Positions 1 through 13,221 of a stretch of DNA of 64,000 nucleotides are shown in pieces. The position numbers and the translations under genes were made by a program. The stretch is taken from assembly GCF_048544455.1 (NCBI RefSeq), contig NC_133538.1:453915311-453979310 (forward strand), given 5' to 3'. Under the pieces are notes generated by a model. It did no database searches. It was given only the letters and a program-made list of their open reading frames with translations, and had not been told where the DNA came from. Within the stretch, counting starts at the first letter, position 1. Each line of letters starts with the position of its first letter. Origin of the DNA: Silene latifolia. Its lineage: Eukaryota > Streptophyta > Magnoliopsida > Caryophyllales > Caryophyllaceae.

Positions 1-982
1 GCTCTTACTGAGGCTTTAAAGACTGTGGGGAAGGATAAGGATAAGGATAAGGAGAAAGAGGTTGATCACTCTAAAATCAGCCTCTATATAGCGAGGTTTA
101 ACCCGAAAGAGTACAAGGGGGTTGGGGAGCCGAACCTTCTTGATAGCTGGCTTAGAGAGATGGAGAACATATTAGATTTGGTTCACCGTCCCGATGAGAT
201 GAGAGTGGAACAGCCGCATTCTATCCGAGGGAGGCACTGGTAAGTGGTGGGATACAGTGAAAGTGAGTGTTAAGGAGTTGTATGTGAACCAAGGTTTACC
301 TACTATACCTTGGGAAGAGTTTCGAGAGCTATGAGAAAAGTTTGTACGGAGCATGTGAGGAGTAAGTTGAGGGAAGAGTTTGACAGTTTTAAGATGACCG
401 CCGAGATGTCTGTGGCTGAGTACTACAGCAGTTCAATGACAAGTCTAGGTATGCTTTGAGGATATGGGTTTGAGTGAGGAGAATCTGGCGCCGAGGTTTG
501 AGAGGAGGTTGACCCCTAAGATTATGGATAAGTTACCCGTGGGAGTCCTTACTGATGTTAAGGAAGCTTATGAGAGGGCTGGGAGAGCTAAGAGGTTGGT
601 GGAGATGGCTCAGGAGAGGTCAGGTGGTGAGAAAAGGAAGTCTGAGAGCGAGGGTGGTGGCCAATATAATCACAAGAAAGGCAACCACAATCGCCTAAAG
701 GGTTTTCTTAGGTCGGGTCGTGTTCGATCTTTGGGGCTTCCTTTGGGCGTGGCCGTGGAAGTGTTAGTGGTAGTTGGGGAGTGACTGCTATAGCCGTAGT
801 GGTGTAGGCCACAAGAGACATGAGTGCACAAGTGCGCCGGAACTTTCCGAGACTCAGCAGAGCTATGCGAGCAATAGGCCTACGGGTCATGGACAAACCG
901 GGGAAGTCGAGTTACCGAGTGGAGGCAACCGCAACGGCGGTAATTCTTATCGAAACCACCAATGAACAACAACAACAACCAA
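1..982 (+). pseudogene. Tekay-type gag fragment (left, truncated copy)
   Basis: This stretch aligns base for base with the gag of the element to its right (about 3883-4867). It includes the lysine/aspartate-rich run, the gag core (LYIARFNPKEYKGVGEPNLL) and the asparagine-rich tail. Small insertions and deletions break the frame several times, for example after 240, near 330 and near 450, so no intact capsid protein is possible. The left end is cut by the window. The right end stops inside gag at about 982 and runs directly into LTR sequence, with no protease or polymerase between. It is therefore a deleted relic of a second Tekay copy in the same orientation as the first, not an independent gene. 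Confidence 0.85.
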
Positions 983-1009
983 GGGTAACTTATCCGTTTA
1001 TCTTATTGT

Positions 1010-1080
<71 letters not shown>
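983..1080 (+). repeat. LTR fragment with (TA)n, fused to gag relic
   Basis: From about 983 the sequence matches the middle of the 3' LTR (about 9522-9545, including GTTTATCTTATTGTTGA) and then enters a TA dinucleotide run (1012-1080). The LTR portion left of this point is missing, so the gag relic was joined to an LTR interior by deletion or illegitimate recombination. Confidence 0.75.
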
Positions 1081-3070
<1,990 letters not shown>

Positions 3071-3072
3071 AA

Positions 3073-3090
3073 TGGTATCAGAGCGACGAT
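3073..3090 (+). other. Primer binding site (tRNA-Met type)
   Basis: TGGTATCAGAGCGACG starts two bases after the LTR end. It matches the usual initiator-Met tRNA primer site of plant chromoviruses (TGGTATCAGAGC). Confidence 0.85.
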
Positions 3091-3554
3091 CCTGAAACCT
3101 GTAACCAATGAACCTAATGAACATAGGGAGTCAATTAAAATGAACCCGGGGTAAAGGTTGTAGGAGCTAATGCAAAGGCTTGGGAGACGTCCTGAAGTCG
3201 CGAACTCGCCCAACAATTTTGAACCGGTCACATGGGGGGTGTATGTCAAGGTCGTATGTGTTGTTTGGTTAACTTGTGTGTGAATGTGATGAAGTGTGTG
3301 TAACCGTTGGGTGTTTGCGGTAGGAAGTTGAGAATGTGAAAGAAAGGTTGATGATATATGTAGAATTGATGTTGGAATGAAAACATGTTGGGTGTTTACA
3401 ATGTGGCATTTAATAACATGATATAATGATTTCGTAGATCGTATGAAAAGATGCGTAGCATTATATGCTTAGTTATGATATAATGTTGGATTTATAAAGT
3501 TTTTAGCATGTTAGCATATGATATATCATCGGTTAGCGTTTCTGAGTTAGCATG

Positions 3555-3722
3555 ACTCGATCGAGTGGGACTGACTCGATCGGGTGGGTTTTTGACGATT
3601 TTGAGTCCAGAATCGTGTTTTTGGGCACTCGATCGAGTACCTCGGGCACTCGATCGAGTATGTTGGGCACTCGATCGAGTAGCCTGTTACTCGATCGAGT
3701 ATATTTGGGAACTCGATCGAGT
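3555..3722. repeat. Phased ACTCGATCGAGT palindrome array (Tekay leader)
   Basis: Copies of the 12-bp palindrome start at 3555, 3574 (one mismatch), 3627, 3648, 3669, 3689 and 3711. The last five are spaced 21, 21, 20 and 22 bp. The array lies in the untranslated leader between primer site and gag start, so coding constraint does not explain it. Confidence 0.9.
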
Positions 3723-3803
3723 AGGGTCTGGGCAGCTTGTTTTCGTGTTTTGAGGTTTTAGTGCATATGTTTATATCCACCCCTTTTCTGATATAGTTTC
3801 AAG

Positions 3804-4862
3804 ATGCCGCCCAAGAAGACTGCTTTGTATGCGAGAGCCGAGCTTATGAACATAGATGACATCGTTAAGATGTTGGAGCATCAGGATGCTCTTACTGAGG
3901 CTTTAAAGACTGTGGGGAAGGATAAGGATAAGGATAAGGAGAAAGAGGTTGATCACTCTAAAATCAGCCTCTATATAGCGAGGTTTAACCCGAAAGAGTA
4001 CAAGGGGGTTGGGGAGCCGAACCTTCTTGATAGCTGGCTTAGAGAGATGGAGAACATATTAGATTTGGTTCACCGTCCCGATGAGATGAGAGTGGAACAG
4101 TGCATTCTATCCGAGGGAGGCAGTGGTAAGTGGTGGGATACAGTGAAAGTGAGTGTTAAGGAGTTGTATGTGAACCAAGGTTTACCTACTATACCTTGGG
4201 AAGAGTTTCGTAGAGCTATGAGAAAAGAGTTTGTACTGGAGCATGTGAGAGTAAGTTGAGGAAGAGTTTGACGTTTAAGATGACCGCCGAGATGTCTGTG
4301 GCCGAGTACTACAGAAGTTCAATGACAAGTCTAGGTATCTTTGAGGATATGGGTTTGAGTGAGGAGAATCTGGCGCCGAGGTTTGAGAGGGGGTTGACCC
4401 CTAAGATTATGGATAAGTTACCCGTGGGAGTCCTTACCGATGTTAAGGAAGCTTATGAGAGGGTCGGGAGAGCTAAGAGGTTGGTGGAGATGGCTCGGAG
4501 AGGTCGGTGGTGAGAAAAGGAAGTCCGAGAGCGAGGGTGGTGGCCAATATAATCACAAGAAAGGCAACCACAATCGATCTAAAGGGTTTTCTTCCGGGTC
4601 GTGGTTCAAGATCTTTGGGGCTTCCTTTGGGCGTGGCCGTGGAAGTGTTAGTGGTAGTTGGGGAGTGAACTGCTATAGCTGTGGTGGTGTAGGCCACAAG
4701 AGACATGAGTGCACAAGTGCGCGGAACTTTCCGGAGACCTGCGAGCTATGCAAGCAATAGGCCTGCTAGGTCATGGACAAACCGGGGAAGTTAGAGTTAC
4801 CAGAGTGGAGGCAACCGCAACGGCGGTAATTCTTATCAGAAACCACCAATGAACAACAACAA
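3804..4862 (+). pseudogene. Tekay gag (capsid/nucleocapsid), frameshifted
   Basis: The start at 3804 (MPPKKTALYARAELMNIDD) follows the leader array and opens a 151-codon frame with the gag core. Translation shifts frame near 4256 and again near 4490. A CCHC zinc knuckle (CYSCGGVGHKRHEC) lies near 4670-4715, as expected of nucleocapsid, which binds genomic RNA in the virus-like particle. The tail is glycine/asparagine-rich. The left copy at 1-982 shares most of this but has its own indels. With at least two frameshifts it cannot make full-length Gag. Confidence 0.85.
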
Positions 4863-4962
4863 CAACCAAGGGTCGGGTGCTAAGACGACCACATCACCAA
4901 GATCTTGTCCGGGAGGTGGACAAGACCATGGAAAGTTATTCATGATGGAGAAGAAAGCAACT

Positions 4963-5503
4963 GAGGAGGATGCACACGTTATCACCGGTACTTTTCTTGT
5001 TAATGGTATTCATACCTTTGTTTTGTTTGATTTGGGGGCCTCTCAGTCGTTTGTATCTTCGAGTCATGTTAAACGGTTGGGTTTAAGGGTGTATGAGTCC
5101 ACGGTGAGAAAGTTTTTATACCTTCGGGTGAGTCCGTATCTTGTGGGAGGTTATATAGGGATGTACCTATGATAGTTGGGCAAGTTGATTTCCCCTAGAC
5201 TTGCTAGAGTTTCCTTTGACGGTTTTGAGATGATAGTTGGGATGGATTGGGTCGGGAAAGTATAAAGCTAAGATAGACTGTCATCAAAAGAAAGTGTCTT
5301 TAAGAGGTCATAAGGGCGTCAGTGTGTCTTATCGTTGGTTTCTAGTCAAACCCAAAGTTAAGTTGATTGCAGCTGTTACTTTGAAGTCATATCTGAGGAA
5401 GGGATGTCCTTTGATATTGTGCCATATGAGAGATGACCGGATAGAGGGTCCGACATTTGATCAGATACCAGTGGTGGGAGAGTTTGAGGATGTGTTTCCA
5501 TAG
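4963..5503 (+). pseudogene. Tekay aspartic protease region
   Basis: The frame contains GTFLVNGIHTFVLFDLGASQ, the retropepsin active-site region. The usual D-S-G/D-T-G triad reads D-L-G here, so the catalytic motif is altered or the type is atypical. A stop at about 5170 and a shift near 5240 split the domain, and the linker towards RT ends at a TAG (5501-5503) after GEFEDVFP. Protease would normally cleave the Gag-Pol polyprotein. Confidence 0.75.
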
Positions 5504-5544
5504 GAAATTCCGGTTGCACGGAAGAGAGATAGATTTCACGAGAG

Positions 5545-6243
5545 TTGAAACCAGTGCAGGGGCCAATCTCTAAGGCACCATACCGTATGGGTCCTAAGGA
5601 GATGGAGGAGCTTAGGAAACAGTTGGATGATCTGATAGAGAAGGGATACATTAGACCTAGTTTATCGCCGTGGGGAGCACCAGTTCTTTTTGTGAAGAAG
5701 AAAGATGGGAGTCTGAGGTTGTGTATAGACTATAGAGAGTTGAACCGAGTGACGGTGAAGAATAAGTATCCTTTGCCAAGGATAGATGACTTGTTTGATC
5801 AGTTAAGTGGTGCATCAGTCTTTTCTAAGATTGATTTGAGGTCGGGGTACCATCAGGTGAAGATTAGAGAGGTGGACATAACAAAGACAGCTTTCACGTC
5901 GAGGTATGGCCATTATGAGTATGTGGTGATGCCGTTTGGGTTGTCTAATGCACCGGCAGTGTTTATGGATTTGATGAATAGGATCTTTAGACAGTTTTTG
6001 GATAAGTTTGTAGTGGTGTTTATCGATGATATCTTAGTCTACTCCAAGACTAAGGAGGAGCATCTGAGGATCGTGTTACAAACTTTGAGGGAGCATGAGT
6101 TGTATGCTAAGCTATCCAAGTGTGAGTTCTGGTTAGAGAAAGTTGCTTTTCTGGGGCATGTGATCTCTAAAGATGGAGTAGGTGTGGATCCGGCAAAGAT
6201 AGAAGCAGTGACAAAGTGGGAAGCACCAAAGAATGTTCTTTGA
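5545..6243 (+). pseudogene. Tekay reverse transcriptase
   Basis: An open 232-codon stretch covers most of the RT fingers and palm. It has the [20 protein letters not shown] block, the [10 protein letters not shown] block and the catalytic FIDDILVYS box (about residue 160). RT copies the element RNA into DNA in the particle. The frame ends at 6243 where a small indel shifts into the next frame (6233 onward, continuing with the thumb region), so the domain is well preserved locally but not as part of a full polyprotein. Confidence 0.9.
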
Positions 6244-6892
6244 GATCGAGTTTCCGGGTTTAGCTAGGTACTACGACACGTTCGTGAAAGATTTCTCCAA
6301 GATAGCTAGACCTATGACAGCGTTGATGAGGAAAGAGAACAGGTTTCGTTGGGATGAGAGTTGTGAGACGGCGTTCCAAACATTAAAGGAGCGTTTGACC
6401 ACAGCTCCTGTCTTAGCATTGCCTGAAGGGATCGAGAACTTTGAGGTTTATACAGATGCCTCAAAGAACGGGTTGGGGTGTGTGTTGATGCAGAACGGTA
6501 AAGTGATTGCCTATGCTTCTAGGTAATTGAAGCCTTATGAGGAGAACTACCCTACTCATGATCTGGAGTTGGGTGCAGTGGTGTTTGCTCTCAAGATTTG
6601 GAGACATTACCTTTATGGAGAAATCTTTAAGGTATTTTCTGATCACAAGAGTCTCAAGTATATTTTCACTCAAAAGGAGTTGAACATGAGACAGAGGAGG
6701 TGGATGGAGCTGATTGGCGATTATGACATGGAAATTATCTACCATGAAGGGAAGGCCAATGTAGTTGCTGATGCTTTGAGTAGTAAGAGTGTACATTCTC
6801 CTATGCACTCTCTATCTTTGATAAGGCTGAGAGATGAGGTAGCGAGGTTTGGGATACATATGATGCGAAAGGAGATGCCATGGGTGATATGA
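6233..6892 (+). pseudogene. Tekay RT thumb and RNase H
   Basis: FSKIARPMTALMRKENRFRW is the usual RT-RNase H connection. RNase H motifs follow: EVYTDASKNGLGCVLMQ (first catalytic Asp), an in-frame TAA at 6524-6526 just after AYASR, then [20 protein letters not shown] and [13 protein letters not shown] (catalytic Glu and Asp). RNase H removes the RNA strand during reverse transcription. The stop lies inside the domain. Confidence 0.88.
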
Positions 6893-8025
6893 CAAAGTGC
6901 AAACAGTTTTATGATGACATTCGAGGTAAGCAGGCATTGGATCCTAAGATAGTTGAGTGGAGAGCTGGAGTAGAGAAAGGGACAGTGTCTCGATTCTCTA
7001 TTCACACAGATGGTAGTTTGAGGTTTGACGGTAGGTGGTGTGTTCCTAATGATGAGGAGTTGAAAAAGACTATCATGACAGAGGCGCATTGCACACCATA
7101 TTCAGTTCATCCAGGTGGAGATAAATTGTACAAGGATTTAAAGAACACGTTTTGGTGGCCTGGGATGAAGAAAGAGACAGCTGAGTTTGTGTCCCGTTGT
7201 TTGACATGCCAGAGAGTTAAAGGGGAACAGCGATGACCACAAGGTAAGATTCAGTCTTTAACGGTACCTGAGTGGAAGTGGGAATCCATTTCCATGGATT
7301 TTATCGTGGGTTTGCCAAAGAGTCAACAAGGTAACAACATGTTTTGGGTAATAGTGGATCGACTGACCAAGTCAGCTCACTTTGTTCCAATGAAAGATAC
7401 ATGGACTAAAGCACAATTGGCTGTGGCCTATCGAAAGAACGTGCTTAAGTTACATGGAGTCCCTAAGGACATAGTTTCTGACAGAGATGCGAGATTTATA
7501 TCAAGGTTTTGGAAAGAGTTGCAGGAATCGTTGGGAACAACTTTGAAGATTAGTAGAGCATTTCATCCTGCGACAGACGGACAGACTGAGAGAACAATCA
7601 AGACTCTTGAGGATATTTTGCGAGCTTGTGTGATGGATTTTGGTGGTAGCTGGGAACAGAGGTTGGACTTGATAGAATTTTCTTACAATAACAGCTATCA
7701 CACTAGTATTGGTATGGCACCGTTTGAGGCTTTGTATGGGAGGAGATGTAGGAGTCCAATTTGTTGGGACGATAGTGCTGAGGCTGTGGTTTTAGGACTA
7801 GAGATGGTGCATGAGATGGTGGAACAGGTTAAGATGATCAGGGAACGGATGAGAGCAGCTCAGGATAGGCAAAAGAGTTATGCCGATCTACATCGCCGGG
7901 ACATAGAGTTTCAAGTTGGGGACAAGGTTCTTTTGAAAGTGTCTCCTATACGTGGGGTTATGAGATTTGGGAAGAAAGGCAAGTTAAGTCAGAAGTTTAT
8001 CGGGCCTTATGAGATCTTAGAGTGA
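6880..8025 (+). pseudogene. Tekay integrase
   Basis: The N-terminal H2C2 zinc-binding segment is visible (HPGGDKLYKDLKNTFWWPGM then CLTCQRVKG). A stop follows at about 7236. The DDE core continues at 7294: MDFIVGLPKSQQGNNMFWVI (first Asp), DIVSDRDARFISRFW (second Asp) and HPATDGQTERTIKTLED (Glu). The GPY/F-like end reads KGKLSQKFIGPYEILE before a TGA at 8025. Integrase joins the cDNA to host DNA. It sits after RNase H, the Ty3/gypsy order. Confidence 0.9.
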
Positions 8026-8073
8026 GTTGGGGAAGTTGCATATCGTCTGGCTTTACTAGCGGCGTTAGAGAGA

Positions 8074-8358
8074 GTGCATAATGTGTTTCATGTATCGCAG
8101 CTGCGGAAATATGTGAGTGGTCCATCACATGTGTTAGAGGCAGAGAACTTAGAGCTCGATGAGTCCTTATCATATCTTGAGGTGCCTAAGCAGGTTCTTG
8201 ACCGAAAGGTTAGGAAGACTAGGAGTGGTGAGACAGTTTTGCTTAAGATCCTTTGGTCTAACCACGAGACTGAGGAAGCTACATGGGAGCCAGAGGAAGC
8301 CATGAAAGAGCGATACCCTTTTCTGTTTGATCAGGTATGTATGGTTACGGGGACGTAA
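8074..8358 (+). pseudogene. Integrase C-terminus with chromodomain-like segment
   Basis: MHNVFHVSQLRKYVSG is the usual end of gypsy integrase. It is followed by LDRKVRKTRSGETVLLKILW and NHETEEATWEPEEAMKERYP, a chromodomain-like fold typical of Tekay chromoviruses, in which it is thought to guide insertion to certain chromatin. It is separated from the integrase core by a stop at 8023-8025 and a short shift. Confidence 0.85.
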
Positions 8359-8565
8359 CCTTGTTTCTTTTAGGGGGGTAGGAGATGATCGCGACGAGTT
8401 TTTAAGAGTTTTATACCCTTTTTGTATGTTGTGTCGGTATGTGTGTCGGGATGAGTTGGGTTAGTAACATGTTTTACGTTGAGTTTTGTTTTGGTTGTAG
8501 AGTTGGAAGTGTTGAGGGAGTACCTTTGTTTAGTAGTGGTTTGAACTTCGGGGACGAAGTTCTTT

Positions 8566-8580
8566 TTAAGGAGGGAAGAC
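8566..8580 (+). other. Polypurine tract (Tekay)
   Basis: AAGGAGGGAAGAC directly precedes the TGTAATACTCC start of the 3' LTR, the expected position of the plus-strand primer. Confidence 0.8.
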
Positions 8581-8611
8581 TGTAATACTCCGTATTTATG
8601 AGTCTTCGGGT

Positions 8612-8758
8612 ACTCTATCGAGTAGGCCTTACTCTGTCGAGTAAGGGTGAGTTGCATTTTAGAAAAGTTTCTGACCTGTTGGGTACTCGATCGAGTAACT
8701 AGGATACTCGATCGAGTAAGGGGGTACTCTATCGAGTACCTTGGGTACTCGATCGAGT
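8612..8758. repeat. Phased ACTCGATCGAGT palindrome array (Tekay LTR)
   Basis: Copies start at 8612 (ACTCTATCGAGT), 8631 (ACTCTGTCGAGT), 8685, 8706, 8726 (ACTCTATCGAGT) and 8747. Spacings within the two groups are 19 and then 21, 20, 21 bp. It lies near the 5' end of the LTR, in the U3-like region where promoter signals would be expected. Confidence 0.9.
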
Positions 8759-9543
8759 AGCCGGTTTGCGGGGAGTTTTTCTCGGGTTTTGTTAATTATG
8801 CGATTAAGATATATAACCTTCGTCGTCATTATTCTAAACACTTTTGCAAAACCTAATTTACTGTTAAAGAGATAAAGCAAGTACGTTCTTAATCCTAATC
8901 GCATCGTTAGCAAATCCCGGAGTTTGGAAGGTCGGTTTTCATCGTTGGTTATACCGTTGAGATCCTTGCGTCGAGGGTAAGATCTATGTACCCTTTTTTT
9001 TGTCTTTCCTTTGTTTTGGTTAAACCCTAATATAGGGATTTTGGGTTTTTGGAGTAGTATGTGATTTGGTAGCATTTGTATGTTGTATGATAGGAGGAGG
9101 TTTCGTAGAGGAAGCTTTTTGATACAGCTGTAGAGACCGTCTGATAGTGTGCTTTCCAGGTAGGATTTCCTACTCAGTATTAGTCCCATAATGGGATGAT
9201 TGTTGATGTGTTGAGATTGATTGTTTGCTATAGTAATTGTATTGTGACGGCTGTGATTGTGATTGTGATTGGTTGTCTATGTTTCTCGAGGCGTGCCCTC
9301 GGCTGAGTGGGGTCACTTGCGGGAGTGGCTTCACGCCCTAGTTTCTCCTTCTGTGGAACCCGCCACAGAAGGGATGTGCACATTAATGAACAGGGTTATC
9401 GCTCATTATGAGGAGCGGGGATTTGGTGGGTACGGTTGCGGTCCCCCATCGGGGACCGGTCCAAAGGGACGATCGGTGATTGAGATTGTTGGAATTGGTG
9501 TGATTGTGTGTGTGACGCTTAAGTCATCTGTTTATCTTATTGT

Positions 9544-9545
<2 letters not shown>

Positions 9546-9627
<82 letters not shown>
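9546..9627. repeat. (TA)n microsatellite in 3' LTR
   Basis: An uninterrupted TA run at the position where the left LTR copy is split by element 1 (1081-2579). Here it is intact, giving the unfilled form of that insertion site. Confidence 0.95.
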
Positions 9628-9630
<3 letters not shown>

Positions 9631-10069
9631 TTGTGTGATTAGTCTTGACCCATTTGTTGTTTTGTAAAACTGTGGTGATCCATTCGGGGATGGTGAGCAG
9701 ATATTGAGCAGGTATGAGATGAGTACTGGGATAGCTGGGATTACCACGATATGATGATAGAAGTCTTCCAACGTAGCTTAGTAGTTTCTTTACATTTCAG
9801 TTAGAACAAGAAATGATCGGTTTGAGAACATGTAATACACTTTTGGTTTTGGTTTCGAGATTGTAACCCTTCACTAAGTATTTCTATTTAAACGTTGTTT
9901 CTTTATTGTTTATTTGATTATCATTGCCTCGGGTAACCGAGATGGTAATATCTTCATACCTGAGTGGTCCTGGTAAGGCACTTGGAGTATGGGGGTGTTA
10001 CACAAACAACAATAAGCTTTTAAAAAATGGATATAATAACAAAAAAAGGCAAGGAAAAACATATAATGG

Positions 10070-12162
10070 TTACCCAATCCGTAAGTCATGATCGTGCAAA
10101 AAACAGTAATCAAGTACATTCTTCCTCAGCCTTAAAATAGGAGCAAAAAGCTCCTTGTACTCACACAAAAACGCAGACACTACAACTGCATCAGGATCAG
10201 GTGATTCGCAATCTAAATCACACCCTATACCACAATTCCCAAAAAACGTATGCTCAAGCATAACGTCTGAATGCAGTAGATAAGTATTTATGACAGATCT
10301 ATCTTGGATTCTATCACCAACAAGAGCCTCGCTGACAACTTTGTTAACAACGCCAGCCACATTACTCAAGTCCACAGCTTCACACTCAACATCAATATTC
10401 TCAATGCTGACATTATTTGGCCCCTCCTCATTCGGTTTCTCAACCGCTACATCAAGGATCTTATTTTTACCTTTCTCCTGAGAATAAACCACCTTATATT
10501 TTTCTGGATCGAACGCTACACCCCCATTTCTTTCATCTTTCCCCTTTTCATGCTCAATGCAAAAACTTTCGTACAATGGCAGTCTACTTCCCGCCTGTTT
10601 CATTTCCTCAGCTTTTTCGCAAATAAAATTGAAATCTTTAGTGAACAAAGAATTGTCGTTAATAATAAAAGCATGAGTCAAAGAAACTAAAGTGGCTATC
10701 GAAGAATCTTCAACTGAAGAAGAACCACACTCCTTTCCCATCACTTCCTTCCGTTGCGTGTACAAATGGAGAAATATCTCAACATCCTTCTTCATCATCA
10801 AAAAATGTGCTTGGGAAACCTAAGAAAAACAAAAAGAATGAAAAATTAATTATACTAAGTCTTTACAATAATTGTTATACTCATTGAAAACAATAACTGC
10901 TATAAAGTTTTAAAATAACCACACTACATCTTTACAATAACTACAAATCAGTTTTATTATTAGTTATAGAAAATAACAAAGTCATAAATTACACAAGAAT
11001 GATTGGAACTTACATCAGCAACCTTTTCTCAAATAACATCATCAGTATCAAAACAGTCAGGCAGTTCCAGATACTTTTTTCCAGGTTCAGGTTTATCAAC
11101 AACAAGTGTACATACCTCAGCAACCTGTGCTTCTCTTAAGCGTTTGCAGACAGGGTAGACACCGTTGATATATTCCCCATTCCCTAACGAACCAGAATTG
11201 AGCTCTAAGGTGCCCCTTCTAATAAAAGATTTCTCATCCTAATGCTTGACAAAAGGAGTCTCAGAAGATAATGTATCTTCCTTAAAACGCATATGATGAA
11301 AGTATGCCACCATAATAACAAGTATGCAACCACGCAAAGTAGACAACCCAGTTCTACACCGCTCAACACCCTCGACTAATTTATCAAACACATACCCACA
11401 CCAATCCAAATGGTGGATACTTGAAACATCTTGCACCGCTTTAAGAATTGAAAAGTCGATTGCATAATTTGAAGGGGGAGCAAGGACAATGGACATAGAA
11501 TAAAGGACAAACAACTTACGAAATTCATCTCCCCCATCATCTCCCATACCAGTAATTGCATTATAAACAGCAAGGATAGTAACATAATTTGTCCCTTCTA
11601 CATAAAACTTCTTCCGGAACTCGGCTTTCAACGTCTCTTGTGAAGACAAGAAACTATGTCCAGTGTAAACAACCTCAACCTTATCACCACCGTTTGGCAA
11701 TCCAAAAACATCATACACATCATTTTTTTAACAGAAAAAACTTGATATCTTTTGCTTGAAAAATATGAGCAGTTGCATTAAAGTATTTTATATACAATGG
11801 TATAACACCCAATGGCAAACTGTTTACTTTAAAATCAAGCAAAGCACCAAATCCGATCTCAATGACAGCCTTTCGCTGATTTGGACCAAGTTGTTTTACC
11901 AGGTTAACCAAACCATTAGGACGACAACTCACTTTAACGTTTTCAACGCTGAAATAAAAAATCAAGCAAAAAATAAAGAGTGACACATCAAAACAAGGAG
12001 AATAAACAAAAACTCAAAACAGGGGGGAGGAATATATACTCACATGTTCACTCTTGGAGTTCTAGGAACCTCATTGAGCTTCTTTTTTGAAAAATTTAAT
12101 TTTGAGCATTTCAAATCAGCACTATTACCAACTTTAGACCCCATGTTACGTTTAGGACCCAT
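10070..12162 (-). pseudogene. Decayed plant gene of the MULE/Ulp1-associated family (N-terminal part)
   Basis: Three exons can be traced. Exon 1 is 12162-12044 (start MGPKRNMGSKVGN, donor GTGAGT). Exon 2 is 11948-11014 (acceptor TTTCAG, donor GTAAGT) and exon 3 is 10819-10070. Reading phase is kept across both introns. Exon 2 begins VKVSCRPNGLVNLVKQLGPN, then IGFGALLDFK and, after the break, DVYDVFGLPNGGDKVEVVY; this wording is known from plant ORFs that precede an Ulp1-like cysteine protease and often ride in Mutator-like elements (family recalled, not searched). Breaks seen are one extra base in an A run near 11727, a TAG at 11239-11241 and a TGA near 11030. No protease domain is present, and the Tekay LTR ends 67 bp downstream of the last codon. 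Confidence 0.6.
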
Positions 12163-12500
12163 TTGTTTTTATCACTGAGCAACAGAATACAAAATTATCA
12201 GAATAAACAAATTTATGACAACAACTAATACAATAACTGAGTTTTTATAATACAATAACTAGGATAAAGTAATACAATAACCGACATATAACGTTACAAC
12301 AGCTGCATTTGTAAGAATATACAATAACAAAGTTTTCATATTAAAATAACTGGACTTGACTAAAAGCTGACTTTAAAACACTAACCAAAGACAATAACTA
12401 AATAATATAGAATAACTAAATTACTATATTACAATAACTACATCAATATATTACAATAACTACATCAATATATTACAATAACAAAAATAACTTCAAAACA
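10825..12500. repeat. Iterated word ACAATAACT in introns and flank of the decayed gene
   Basis: Variants of ACAATAACT recur in the intron at 10855-10985 and densely upstream of the gene at 12215-12500. At 12431-12482 they form a short tandem repeat of about 24 bp. 12500-13105 upstream is A-rich with no gene seen; its last part ends at the (TA)n at 13106. Confidence 0.6.
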
Positions 12501-13103
12501 AACACATTATGTTCATTAGAATGCATACGAATTTGCCAGAAAAGAAGAACATCAACATCAGATACAAAAATGAAAAAAAAAATGAAATTACGAAACCCTA
12601 GAATTATACGAAGACAATATGAAATGTAATTTAACAACAAAAACACAATAAATTAAACTACATAGTGAAAATGACTGAATAAATTGAAGAATAAACACAG
12701 AAAAACAATAAATTCAAGCAATTGAACAAATAAAAGGAAAAAATAGCAAGAAATTCAAGAAACTGAAGACAATTATTACATGATGAGACGAAATTGCAGA
12801 TGAAGTAGAGTTAGTGCGCACGAAAATTGAAGAACGACGAACAACGAAGTAGAAGAAATTGAAGAAATGAAGAACGAGCAGCGAAGTTGAACTGATGATC
12901 GCAGTAGAGAAGGAGAATGATAAAGAGAAACTGTGAAGAGAGAGGAAATGACGGGAGAAAAAATGAGAAACCGCCTAAAGGTTTAACTTACATGTGTTAT
13001 ATACAAAATGTAAGATTAAATCTCAGCCATTCATTTTAGTTTAGATGAGTGGTTCAGATTTAGAGGGGTAACTCACACAATATGACCCAACTCATATGAT
13101 ATG

Positions 13104-13105
<2 letters not shown>

Positions 13106-13197
<92 letters not shown>

Positions 13198-13221
13198 TGT
13201 GTATATATATATATATATATA
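13106..13221. repeat. (TA)n with TG interruptions
   Basis: TA dinucleotide run with three or four GT/TG steps, forming the left border of element 2. Confidence 0.95.

Larger units (their letters stand above)
8581..10002 (+). repeat. 3' LTR of Tekay element (1422 bp)
   Basis: It starts TGTAATACTCC after the polypurine tract and ends GGGGGTGTTACA, so it is bounded by TG...CA. It matches the 5' LTR remnant over the last ~460 bp. Inside are an ACTCGATCGAGT array (8612-8758) and a TA run (9546-9627). An apparent ORF with an isoleucine/tyrosine run is only the TA run translated. Confidence 0.9.

Noticed and set aside
3555..3722. CRISPR-like array of regularly spaced palindromes
   Set aside because: Plant nuclear retroelement context, very short spacers, no cas genes; the spacing matches helical phasing instead.
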